A stretch of 5,807 bases of DNA from an uncultured Clostridia bacterium (GTDB taxonomy: Bacteria; Bacillota; Clostridia; TANB77; CAG-508), in NCBI GenBank assembly GCA_948946035.1, contig CARBKU010000089.1:1-5807 (forward strand), written 5' to 3'. Positions 1 to 5,774 of this stretch are shown here, piece by piece. The position numbers and the translations under genes are program-made. Position 1 is the stretch's first letter, and the number at the start of each line of letters is the position of its first letter. Below the pieces are notes generated by a model. The model did no database searches. It saw nothing but the letters and a program-made list of their open reading frames with translations, and had not been told where the DNA came from.

Positions 1-441
1 ATCAAATTTAAATATGTTTTCTTCTGTTTTTAATTCTGATAAACTAATAATTTCTTCACTACTTACAATTTTGTTGTTTGATACTTGTATTTCTTTTATG
101 TTGAATATAGGTGAAGTCATTGCAAATATAGTGCTTCCTGTTATTGCTCCTATAAAAAGTATAATCTCTAGTGCTATTTTTATTCTTTTAATTTTCCTTT
201 CTCTTCTTCTTTTAGTTCTTAGCTCTTCTTTTGTTCTTATTTCTTCTTTTTTTAGGTTGTTTTTATTGGTCATTTGTATTACAGTTTCATTTTCTGTATC
301 AAAGTTATTTTCTGCTTTCTTATTTTTTATTCTTTTTTCTCTTTCTATTTTTTTTTTCTCTTTGTTTTTTATTTCTTCTATATCTTGTCCATCTTCCATA
401 CTGTATATATCTATATTTTTATCTTTCATTCTTTTTGCCAA
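1..441 (-). CDS. ftsQ: Cell-division protein FtsQ/DivIB, N-terminal part (cut by window edge)
   Basis: Reading the minus strand from a TTG at 441-439 gives 147 uninterrupted codons to the window edge. The protein begins MAKRMKD and has a long, very Lys/Glu/Arg-rich cytoplasmic tail (residues 1-87). A single membrane segment follows (about 89-108, IALEIILFIGAITGSTIFAM), then an extracellular stretch from residue 113 (FNIKEIQVSNN...EENIFKFD). This stretch matches the start of a POTRA domain, as in FtsQ/DivIB, where it binds divisome partners such as FtsB/DivIC and FtsL. The TTG is chosen because AAAAAAGGAGG (460-450) lies 8 bases ahead of it; the in-frame ATG at 429 is 20 bases away. It follows murA by 56 bases, an order known from clostridial division/wall clusters. 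The C-terminal part of POTRA and the beta domain lie outside the window. The family call rests on architecture, the POTRA start and position, and I am fairly sure of it. Confidence 0.85.
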   Translation of the reverse strand, partial: MAKRMKDKNIDIYSMEDGQDIEEIKNKEKKKIEREKRIKNKKAENNFDTENETVIQMTNKNNLKKEEIRTKEELRTKRRRERKIKRIKIALEIILFIGAITGSTIFAMTSPIFNIKEIQVSNNKIVSSEEIISLSELKTEENIFKFD

Positions 442-449
442 TTGGATTT

Positions 450-460
450 CCTCCTTTTTT
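450..460 (-). promoter_or_regulatory. Ribosome-binding site that fixes the TTG start of ftsQ
   Basis: The minus strand reads AAAAAAGGAGG here, a near-perfect Shine-Dalgarno sequence. Eight bases (AAATCCAA) separate it from the TTG at 441. No other in-frame start codon sits at a workable distance, so it decides the start. Confidence 0.85.
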
Positions 461-463
461 GTT

Positions 464-492
464 AGGGTGTAAGTGATATACAATTACACCCT
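464..492 (-). other. Intercistronic hairpin between murA and ftsQ
   Basis: AGGGTGTAA (464-472) and TTACACCCT (484-492) are perfect inverted repeats: a 9-bp stem with an 11-base loop. On the minus-strand mRNA the hairpin begins 5 bases after the murA stop codon and ends 3 bases before the A-rich run leading into the ftsQ ribosome-binding site. No U tract follows it in the gene direction, so it is not a normal terminator of murA. Read on the plus strand it is followed by TTTTATTATTTT and would look like a weak terminator for antisense transcripts. A role in mRNA processing, 3'-end protection or ftsQ translation is possible but is inference. Confidence 0.55.
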
Positions 493-497
493 TTTTA

Positions 498-1745
498 TTA
501 TTTTACTACTATATCAACACCTATTTTTTGTAATTTTTGATCGAATTTTTCATACCCTCTTAGTATATATTCTATATTTTCAATTTTTGTTGTCCCTTTT
601 GCTACTATTCCTGCCATTACTAAGGATGCTCCTCCTCTCAAATCTGTCGCCTTTACGTTTGCCCCATATAGCTTCCTTACACCTTTTATTATTGCTGTTT
701 TTCCTTCTACATTTATTTTTGCTCCCATTCTTATTAGTTCTTGCGTGTATTTATATCTATTTTCAAATATATTTTCAACTATTATTGATGTTCCCTTTGC
801 TATTGTCATTGTTGTTGCAAATACAGATTGTAGGTCTGTTGGAAATCCTGGATAGGGCATTGTTTTTATATTAACTGCTTTTAATTTTTTTGGAGCTAAT
901 ATTTCAATTTCACCTTTTTTTATGTTAAATTTACATCCCGCTTCTTCTAGTTTATCTATTACAGGTGTAATTGTTTCACTATTAGTGTTGTTTATTTTGA
1001 TATTTCCTCCTGTCATTGCAGATAAGCATAAAAATGTTCCCGCTTCTATTCTGTCTGGCATTATGTTGTAACTTACATCATTTAGTTTTTTTACTCCTAT
1101 AATTTCTATTTGATTTGAGCCTGCTCCTCTTATTTTTGCTCCCATTTTGTTTAAAAAGTTTTGTAGGTCTATTATTTCTGGTTCTCTTGCTGCATTTGTT
1201 ATTGTTGTTTTTCCTTCTGCTAAACATGCTGTAAGTATTGCATTTTCTGTTGCTCCTACACTTGGAAAATCTAAATCGATTTTTTCCCCTAGTATTTTAT
1301 CACAACTGCATGTAATATTTCCATAGTTTTTTCCAATATTTATACCCATTTTTTCAAAGGCTCTTAAATGAAGGTCTATTGGTCTTGTTCCAATATCACA
1401 TCCTCCTGGATAAGAAAATAGTGCTTTCTTATGTCTGCCAATTAAACTTCCAACAATTATAACAGATGAACGCATTTGTCTCATTAAATCTTCTGGTATT
1501 TCATATTTATTAACTTTACTAGTATCTATAATAATTTTATTATTTTTCTTAGTTACATTTCCTCCTAATTTTTTTAAAATTTCGAACATCATTTGTGTAT
1601 CATGAATATTAGGAACATTATATAAAGTTGTTTTTCCTGCATTTAATATACTTGCCGCAATAATTGGCAATGCTGCATTTTTTGAACCTGATATATCTAT
1701 TTCACCACAAACCCTTTTACCTCCTTTTATTATGTACTCAGCCAT
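498..1745 (-). CDS. murA: UDP-N-acetylglucosamine 1-carboxyvinyltransferase (MurA)
   Basis: MurA transfers enolpyruvate from PEP to UDP-GlcNAc, the first committed cytoplasmic step of peptidoglycan synthesis. From the ATG at 1745 the product is 415 residues, the usual family length. Landmarks: SGSKNAA with Lys22 and Asn23 at the start; the active-site loop YPGGCDIGTRPIDLH with Cys116, the residue alkylated by fosfomycin; FPTDLQ with Asp304, the likely general base; DLRGGAS around Arg370; and RGYEKFDQKL near the C-terminus (Arg396). The reading frame extends 18 bases further to a GTG at 1763, but the ribosome-binding site AAAGGTGG (1760-1753) lies inside that extension, 7 bases before the ATG, and MAEYIIKGGK is the standard MurA beginning. 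An adhE terminator lies upstream and ftsQ 56 bases downstream. No good promoter is visible in the short gap before it. The presence of Cys rather than Asp predicts a fosfomycin-sensitive enzyme. Whether it is the MurA1 or MurA2/MurZ type was not determined. Confidence 0.96.
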   Translation of the reverse strand: MAEYIIKGGKRVCGEIDISGSKNAALPIIAASILNAGKTTLYNVPNIHDTQMMFEILKKLGGNVTKKNNKIIIDTSKVNKYEIPEDLMRQMRSSVIIVGSLIGRHKKALFSYPGGCDIGTRPIDLHLRAFEKMGINIGKNYGNITCSCDKILGEKIDLDFPSVGATENAILTACLAEGKTTITNAAREPEIIDLQNFLNKMGAKIRGAGSNQIEIIGVKKLNDVSYNIMPDRIEAGTFLCLSAMTGGNIKINNTNSETITPVIDKLEEAGCKFNIKKGEIEILAPKKLKAVNIKTMPYPGFPTDLQSVFATTMTIAKGTSIIVENIFENRYKYTQELIRMGAKINVEGKTAIIKGVRKLYGANVKATDLRGGASLVMAGIVAKGTTKIENIEYILRGYEKFDQKLQKIGVDIVVK

Positions 1746-1752
1746 TAGTTTA

Positions 1753-1760
1753 CCACCTTT
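1753..1760 (-). promoter_or_regulatory. Ribosome-binding site of murA
   Basis: The minus strand reads AAAGGTGG, 7 bases (TAAACTA) before the ATG at 1745. It overlaps the codons that would follow the alternative GTG start at 1763, which argues for the internal ATG. Confidence 0.75.
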
Positions 1761-1796
1761 CACTTTTTATTTTGATATATATTATGTTATCTAAAT

Positions 1797-1836
1797 AAAA
1801 AAAGTGATTTTTTGTATAATCAAAATCACTTTTTTA
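1797..1836 (-). terminator. Rho-independent terminator of adhE (possibly bidirectional)
   Basis: Positions 1798-1811 (AAAAAAGTGATTTT) and 1822-1835 (AAAATCACTTTTTT) form a perfect 14-bp stem with a 10-base loop. On the minus strand the GTGATTTT/AAAATCAC core is followed by seven T residues (1803-1797), starting 8 bases after the adhE stop codon. The symmetric A and T tracts would also allow termination on the plus strand, although no plus-strand gene is present. A second ATCACT copy at 1836-1841 offers an alternative, shorter 5' arm. Confidence 0.88.
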
Positions 1837-1843
1837 TCACTAA

Positions 1844-4459
1844 TTATTTAATTTCATTTCCATAATAGCTATCTAATAAAATTTGTTTTAATTCCTCTAC
1901 TAGTGGAAGTCTTGGATTTGCTGTTGTACATTGATCTTCAAAAGCTCTATCTGCTAACATATCTACTTTAGCTAAAAATTCTTTTTCTTCAATTCCTGCT
2001 TCTTTAAAAGATTTTGGAATGTTTAAATGTTCATTCATTTCTTGAATTCTACAAATTAAACTATTAATTCCTTCTTCTACTGTATCTGCTTTTAAACCAA
2101 GTTTTTTTGCTAATTCATAATATTTTTTGTCTGCTATAAAATATTCATATTTTGGAAAAGATACAAATTTTGTTGGTTTTGAACTATTATATTTTATAAC
2201 ATAAGGCAATAGTATAGCATTTAATTTTCCATGAGGCATATGAAATTCTGCTCCTAATTTATGTGCTAAAGAATGGTTTACTCCTAAAAATGCATTTGTA
2301 AATGCCATACCTGCTATTGTACTTGCATTATGCATTCTTTCTCTTGCAAATTTATTTGTTCCATCGTCATATGCTTGTTCTAAATATTTTACAACTATTT
2401 CTATTGCTTTTTCAGCTAATCCATCTGTATAATCTGATGCCATATTTGATACATATGCTTCTAATGCATGTGTTAAAACATCCATACCAGTATCTGCTGT
2501 AATTGACTTTGGTAAGCTCATTACTAAATCTGGGTCTATAATTGCAACATCTGGAGTTAATTCATAATCTGCTAATGGATACTTTTTATTTCTTTGTTTA
2601 TCTGTAATAACTGCAAAAGATGTTACTTCTGAACCAGTACCTGATGTTGTTGGTATTGCAACCATTTTACATTTTGTTCCTAATTCTGGGAACTTATAAG
2701 TACGTTTACGTATATCCATAAATTTTAGTTTTAGTCCTTCTGCATCTGCTTCTGGATGTTCATAGAATAGCCACATTCCTTTTGCTGCATCCATTGCACT
2801 TCCACCACCAATTGCTATAATAACATCTGGCTTAAAGCTTTCCATTGCTTTAACACCATTCATTACAGTGTCAAATGACGGATCTGATTCTACATCACTA
2901 AATATTTGAGAATGTACATACTGTCTTCTATTTCTTAGGTGATATAGTATTTTATCTATATATCCTAATTTAACCATACCTTCATCTGTTACAATAAATG
3001 CTCTTTCAATATTTGGCATTTTTTCTAAATATGCTATTGAACCTGCTTCGAAATATATTTTTTCTGGAATTTTAAACCATTGCATATTAACTCTCCTTTT
3101 CGCAACTCTTTTTATATTTATTAAATTGACTGATGATACATTTGCTGTTGTTGAATTTCCACCAAATGAACCACATCCAAGTGTTAATGATGGCATATTT
3201 GTGTTATAAATATCACCAATTGCTCCATGAGTTGATGGAGAATTTACAATGATTCTTCCAGCTTTCATTGTTTCAGAAAATTTTAAAATTGTTTCTTGAT
3301 TTTCACTGTGTATAACAGCTGAATGTCCTAGTCCTCCAAATTCTAATAATCTTTCTGCTTTATTTATTCCTTCTTCTTCATTTTCTACTATATAATATGT
3401 TAAAACTGGACTCAATTTTTCTTTTGAAAATGGATAGTCTTCTCCAATTCCTTCTTCATATACTACCAATACTTTTGTATCTTTTGGTACTTCAAAACCT
3501 GCTTCTTTTGCAATTGCATATGGAGATTGACCTGGAACATGTGATTTTAACTTATATCCATATTCTTCTGCATATTCAAACATACTATTTTGTAATTTTT
3601 CTTTTTCTTCATTACTTACAAAATAACATCCTGATTTTTTCATTAATTCTTCAAATTTTTGGTATATTTCTTTATCTACTAAAACTGCTTGTTCAGATGC
3701 ACAAATCATTCCATTGTCAAATGCTTTAGATAATACTAAATCGTTTACTGATGTTTCTAATTTTGCTGTTTTATCAATGTAACATGGTACATTTCCTGGT
3801 CCTACACCTAATGCTGGCTTTCCACATGAATATGCAGCTTTTACCATACCTGTACCACCTGTAGCTAATATTAAGTTAACATCTGAATGGTTCATTAATA
3901 ATCTTGTTGCTAAAATGCTTGGTTCTTCAATCCATAATATACAATCTTTTGGAGCTCCAGCAGCAACTGCTGCATCTCTTACAATTCTAGCTGCTTCACT
4001 ACTGCTTTTTTGTGCAGATGGATGAAAACCAAAAATAATTACATTTCTTGTTTTTGCTGCAATCATTGATTTAAACATTGTTGTAGATGTGGGATTTGTT
4101 ACTGGTGTAACACCTGCAATAATTCCAACTGGTTCTGCAATTTCTATATATCCCTCTTCATCGTTTTCATTAATTACTCCTACTGTTTTTTCATATTTAA
4201 TACTATGATAAACATATTCTGTTGCAAACATGTTTTTGGTTATTTTATCTTCATATATTCCTCTTCCTGTTTCTTCTACTGCTAATTTAGCAAGTTCCAT
4301 ATGATGCTCTAGTCCTGCCATTGACATTGCTTTGATAATTTTATTTACTGTTTCTTGGTCTAGGTCTAAATATTCTTTTGATGCTATTTTTGCCTTTTCT
4401 ACGAGTTCATCTATCATTTGTTTTACTTGTTCTTCTTCTTGATTTATGTTTTTAGACAT
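1844..4459 (-). CDS. adhE: Bifunctional acetaldehyde-CoA/alcohol dehydrogenase (AdhE)
   Basis: AdhE reduces acetyl-CoA to acetaldehyde and then to ethanol with two NADH, regenerating NAD+ during fermentation; family members assemble into cytoplasmic filaments (spirosomes). The product is 871 residues, normal for the full-length fusion. Residues 1 to about 440 are the CoA-acylating aldehyde dehydrogenase: ATGGTGMVKAAYSCGKPALG (199-218), GVGPGNVP (218-225) and the catalytic Cys253 in DNGMICASEQ. A linker (about 445-465) leads to the iron-dependent alcohol dehydrogenase: the nucleotide-binding IGGGSAMDAAK (550-560), the PTTSGTGSE loop (603-611), and the likely metal ligands Asp660, His664, His729 and His743 (DVLTH; GVNHSLAHKLG; MPHGK). 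Both active sites are intact. The ATG at 4459 lies 7 bases after GGGAGG. The gene has its own promoter(s) and terminator and is probably monocistronic. Aldehyde chain-length preference and NADH versus NADPH use cannot be read from the sequence. Confidence 0.97.
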   Translation of the reverse strand: MSKNINQEEEQVKQMIDELVEKAKIASKEYLDLDQETVNKIIKAMSMAGLEHHMELAKLAVEETGRGIYEDKITKNMFATEYVYHSIKYEKTVGVINENDEEGYIEIAEPVGIIAGVTPVTNPTSTTMFKSMIAAKTRNVIIFGFHPSAQKSSSEAARIVRDAAVAAGAPKDCILWIEEPSILATRLLMNHSDVNLILATGGTGMVKAAYSCGKPALGVGPGNVPCYIDKTAKLETSVNDLVLSKAFDNGMICASEQAVLVDKEIYQKFEELMKKSGCYFVSNEEKEKLQNSMFEYAEEYGYKLKSHVPGQSPYAIAKEAGFEVPKDTKVLVVYEEGIGEDYPFSKEKLSPVLTYYIVENEEEGINKAERLLEFGGLGHSAVIHSENQETILKFSETMKAGRIIVNSPSTHGAIGDIYNTNMPSLTLGCGSFGGNSTTANVSSVNLINIKRVAKRRVNMQWFKIPEKIYFEAGSIAYLEKMPNIERAFIVTDEGMVKLGYIDKILYHLRNRRQYVHSQIFSDVESDPSFDTVMNGVKAMESFKPDVIIAIGGGSAMDAAKGMWLFYEHPEADAEGLKLKFMDIRKRTYKFPELGTKCKMVAIPTTSGTGSEVTSFAVITDKQRNKKYPLADYELTPDVAIIDPDLVMSLPKSITADTGMDVLTHALEAYVSNMASDYTDGLAEKAIEIVVKYLEQAYDDGTNKFARERMHNASTIAGMAFTNAFLGVNHSLAHKLGAEFHMPHGKLNAILLPYVIKYNSSKPTKFVSFPKYEYFIADKKYYELAKKLGLKADTVEEGINSLICRIQEMNEHLNIPKSFKEAGIEEKEFLAKVDMLADRAFEDQCTTANPRLPLVEELKQILLDSYYGNEIK

Positions 4460-4466
4460 AATTGTA

Positions 4467-4472
4467 CCTCCC
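4467..4472 (-). promoter_or_regulatory. Ribosome-binding site of adhE
   Basis: GGGAGG on the minus strand, 7 bases before the ATG at 4459 and preceded by seven A residues. It directly follows the 4480-4508 dyad, so folding of that hairpin would leave it exposed in a single-stranded purine run. Confidence 0.85.
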
Positions 4473-4479
4473 TTTTTTT

Positions 4480-4508
4480 GTCTACTTTTATATTATATCA
4501 AAATAGAC
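4480..4508 (-). promoter_or_regulatory. Dyad / leader hairpin of adhE containing a second, extended -10 promoter
   Basis: On the minus strand GTCTATTTT (4508-4500) pairs with AAAGTAGAC (4488-4480): 9 bp including one G-U wobble, closing an AT-only loop of 11 bases. The loop and its flank hold TGATATAAT (4501-4493), an extended -10 motif (TG-N-TATAAT). Its best -35 at 17-base spacing is poor (TTAAAC, 4521-4516), as is common with extended -10 promoters. The element could be a leader hairpin of transcripts started at the upstream promoter, a second promoter, or an operator covering that promoter. Sequence alone does not decide. Confidence 0.5.
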
Positions 4509-4511
4509 ATC

Positions 4512-4526
4512 TTTAGTTTAACCAAA
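4512..4526. promoter_or_regulatory. Candidate operator at the adhE transcription start
   Basis: TTTAGTTTAACCAAA is a 15-bp imperfect palindrome with 6 of 7 positions paired around a central base. It lies just downstream of the adhE -10 box, where initiation from that promoter is expected, which is a typical repressor position. It does not fit the spaced Rex consensus (TTGTTAA-N4-TTAACAA), so the regulator is unknown. Confidence 0.35.
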
Positions 4527-4529
4527 TCT

Positions 4530-4557
4530 ATTATATATTATTAGAAAATTTTGTCAA
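4530..4557 (-). promoter_or_regulatory. Sigma-A promoter of adhE
   Basis: On the minus strand TTGACA (4557-4552) and TATAAT (4535-4530) are both perfect consensus hexamers separated by 16 bases. Initiation is expected near 4523, giving a leader of about 64 bases before the adhE ATG. Such a strong promoter suits a highly expressed fermentation enzyme and suggests that control comes from repression rather than activation. Confidence 0.85.
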
Positions 4558-4590
4558 GAATGATTTTGGTTTTAAGTTTCGTTTTTTTGG

Positions 4591-4645
4591 GAATAGAGAA
4601 AAAAGTCATGATTAAATTTTAAAATCATGACTTTTTCCTCTATTC
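4591..4645 (-). terminator. Long-stem terminator of the M23 peptidase gene
   Basis: The arms 4591-4613 and 4623-4645 pair over 23 positions around a 9-base loop. The core is GTCATGATT/AATCATGAC, followed on the minus strand by six U residues and preceded by an A tract. The pairing continues past the U tract through GAATAGAG/CTCTATTC. The single non-Watson-Crick position (4599/4637) is a G-U wobble in minus-strand RNA but an A-C mismatch in plus-strand RNA, which fits the minus-strand direction. It starts 14 bases after the M23 stop codon and separates this gene from the adhE promoter. Confidence 0.9.
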
Positions 4646-4659
4646 TCAACATCATTCTT

Positions 4660-5592
4660 CTATTTATATAAGTAATTTTGTGGATTTACATGTTTTCCAT
4701 TTATTCTTATTTCTAAATGTAAATGAGCTCCAGTTGAATTTCCAGTTGATCCAACTGTTGCTATAACATCTCCTGCATTTACTTTCTGACCAACTTTTAC
4801 ATACATTTTATTTGTATGAGCATACCAAGTTTCTATTCCATTTCCATGATCAACTTTAACTAAATTACCATATGAACCATTATATTTAGCATGAGTAATT
4901 GTTCCACTAGTTACTACTTTAATTGGTGTTCCAGCAGATGTTGCTATGTCTAATCCTGTATGACTTGATTTTCTAATACTACTGCTAACTCCATACCTTG
5001 ATGTTATTGTTCCACTAACTGGTTGAACAGCAAGTTTTATTCCATTTACTTCTGGCATAGATTTGATTTTTTCCTCCTCAGCTTTTTTTAATTCATTTTT
5101 CTTTATTTGTTCATTTGTTTTTGCTAAAATCTCATTTTTTGCAATTTCTAGGTCAATTGTTGTTAATTCACCTTTATTTTGAGTGTATTTTTCATCTATT
5201 GTTAAGTCTGCTGTGTCATTTTCACTTTTTATTATATTAATAAGTTCTTCTGCATCTTCTAATGAATTTACTTTTTGAATCACGCCTTCACCAATTGCTA
5301 TTTCGTAATATTTATAAGTTACAGTAATGTCATCTTCTATGTCTGTGTTTATTTCTTGTTGGTTTTTATCTGTATTTCTACTTATTAGTTTAAATTCATA
5401 TTCTGGATTCTTATTTAGTTCTATTGAGTCTATATTAATGTTTTCGCTTTCCATCATTTTATCTTTTATATTTTCTTCTAAAGTTTCTCTAATATCTAAA
5501 TATCCTAATTCTACACCAGATACACTTACTTTGTACATTGGTTTATATTTTATTAAAATTATCGCGAATATTAAACCAAAAGCTATAAGCAT
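4660..5592 (-). CDS. Membrane-anchored M23 (LytM-type) zinc metallopeptidase
   Basis: M23 enzymes cut peptide cross-links in peptidoglycan. From the ATG at 5592 the product is 310 residues: a hydrophobic N-terminus (about 1-14), then an extracellular KYKPMYKVSVSGVELGYL stretch, a mixed region (20-145), a charged Lys/Glu-rich probable coiled coil (about 147-178), and a C-terminal M23 domain (190-310). The zinc/catalytic set is complete: His211 and Asp215 (HTGLD), His259 (WYAH), and His290 and His292 (HLHLE). An active enzyme is therefore predicted. The ATG probably understates the gene: it has no ribosome-binding site and cuts the membrane helix short. The frame stays open upstream, and codons between 5655 and 5593 encode LVKKVKYYTKELLRYFNI, giving a positively charged cytoplasmic tail and a full-length helix, right behind AAAAAAGGAG (5670-5661). 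Own promoter and terminator. It could be a SpoIIQ-like sporulation protein or a vegetative hydrolase; I give no symbol. Confidence 0.9.
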   Translation of the reverse strand: MLIAFGLIFAIILIKYKPMYKVSVSGVELGYLDIRETLEENIKDKMMESENINIDSIELNKNPEYEFKLISRNTDKNQQEINTDIEDDITVTYKYYEIAIGEGVIQKVNSLEDAEELINIIKSENDTADLTIDEKYTQNKGELTTIDLEIAKNEILAKTNEQIKKNELKKAEEEKIKSMPEVNGIKLAVQPVSGTITSRYGVSSSIRKSSHTGLDIATSAGTPIKVVTSGTITHAKYNGSYGNLVKVDHGNGIETWYAHTNKMYVKVGQKVNAGDVIATVGSTGNSTGAHLHLEIRINGKHVNPQNYLYK

Positions 5593-5660
5593 AATATTAA
5601 AATATCTTAATAATTCTTTTGTATAATATTTTACTTTTTTAACTAAAATATAAATTCACA

Positions 5661-5670
5661 CTCCTTTTTT
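5661..5670 (-). promoter_or_regulatory. Strong ribosome-binding site ahead of the M23 gene, without a usual start codon behind it
   Basis: The minus strand reads AAAAAAGGAG, but the next ATG in the M23 frame is 68 bases away (5592). In that frame a TGA lies at 5658-5656. The codons after it are ATT (5655), TAT, ATT (5649), TTA, GTT and AAA. No in-frame ATG, GTG or TTG stands at a normal distance. Initiation at one of the ATT codons (5 or 11 bases after GGAG) would give a product of 331 or 329 residues. Confidence 0.6.
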
Positions 5671-5696
5671 AGTTTTTATCCACGCGACTATACTAT

Positions 5697-5725
5697 ATTA
5701 TACTATATATTTTACCAAAAATCAA
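5697..5725 (-). promoter_or_regulatory. Sigma-A promoter of the M23 peptidase gene
   Basis: On the minus strand TTGATT (5725-5720, four of six consensus bases) and a perfect TATAAT (5702-5697) are 17 bases apart. Initiation is expected near 5690, about 20 bases before the AAAAAAGGAG ribosome-binding site. That position supports translation starting near 5650 rather than at the ATG at 5592. Confidence 0.75.
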
Positions 5726-5750
5726 ATTATGTATACCTTTTTTGGTTAAA
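5711..5750. repeat. Bulged inverted repeat bracketing the -35 of the M23 promoter
   Basis: TTTACCAAAAA (5711-5721) pairs with TTTTTGGTTAAA (5739-5750) over 11 bp with one bulged base (5746). The 17-base gap between the arms includes most of the -35 box. It could be an operator or a very weak, AT-rich terminator of whatever lies upstream. Only two G-C pairs are present, so chance is a real alternative. Confidence 0.3.
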
Positions 5751-5774
5751 TTTTATTATTTCTTTAGAACAATC

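Noticed and set aside
14..472. Plus-strand open frame of 152 codons, very hydrophobic (Phe/Ile/Leu/Ser)
   Set aside because: It is the antisense of the Lys/Glu-rich ftsQ start; AAA/GAA codons read backwards give Phe/Leu/Ser. The minus strand has a ribosome-binding site and a recognisable POTRA start.
473..874. Plus-strand open frame of 133 codons
   Set aside because: Lies opposite murA, whose family identity is certain; composition is that of an antisense shadow and no ribosome-binding site is present.
1743..1763. GTG start for murA giving six extra residues
   Set aside because: The extension contains the ribosome-binding site itself, and the MAEYIIKGGK beginning matches the family start.
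2302..3729. Two plus-strand open frames (2302-2502 and 3397-3729)
   Set aside because: Both lie fully opposite adhE and have the Leu/Ile/His-rich make-up of antisense frames.
4512..4526. Rex (NADH-sensing repressor) operator at adhE
   Set aside because: The palindrome lacks the TTGTTAA-N4-TTAACAA spacing; only the general AT-rich GTTAA flavour is shared.
4460..4530. Riboswitch in the adhE leader
   Set aside because: The leader of about 64 bases has only one AT-rich hairpin and no conserved aptamer motif that I recognise.
5327..5626. Plus-strand open frame of 99 codons with a hydrophobic, membrane-like sequence
   Set aside because: Opposite the N-terminal half of the M23 gene; no plausible ribosome-binding site and no family resemblance.
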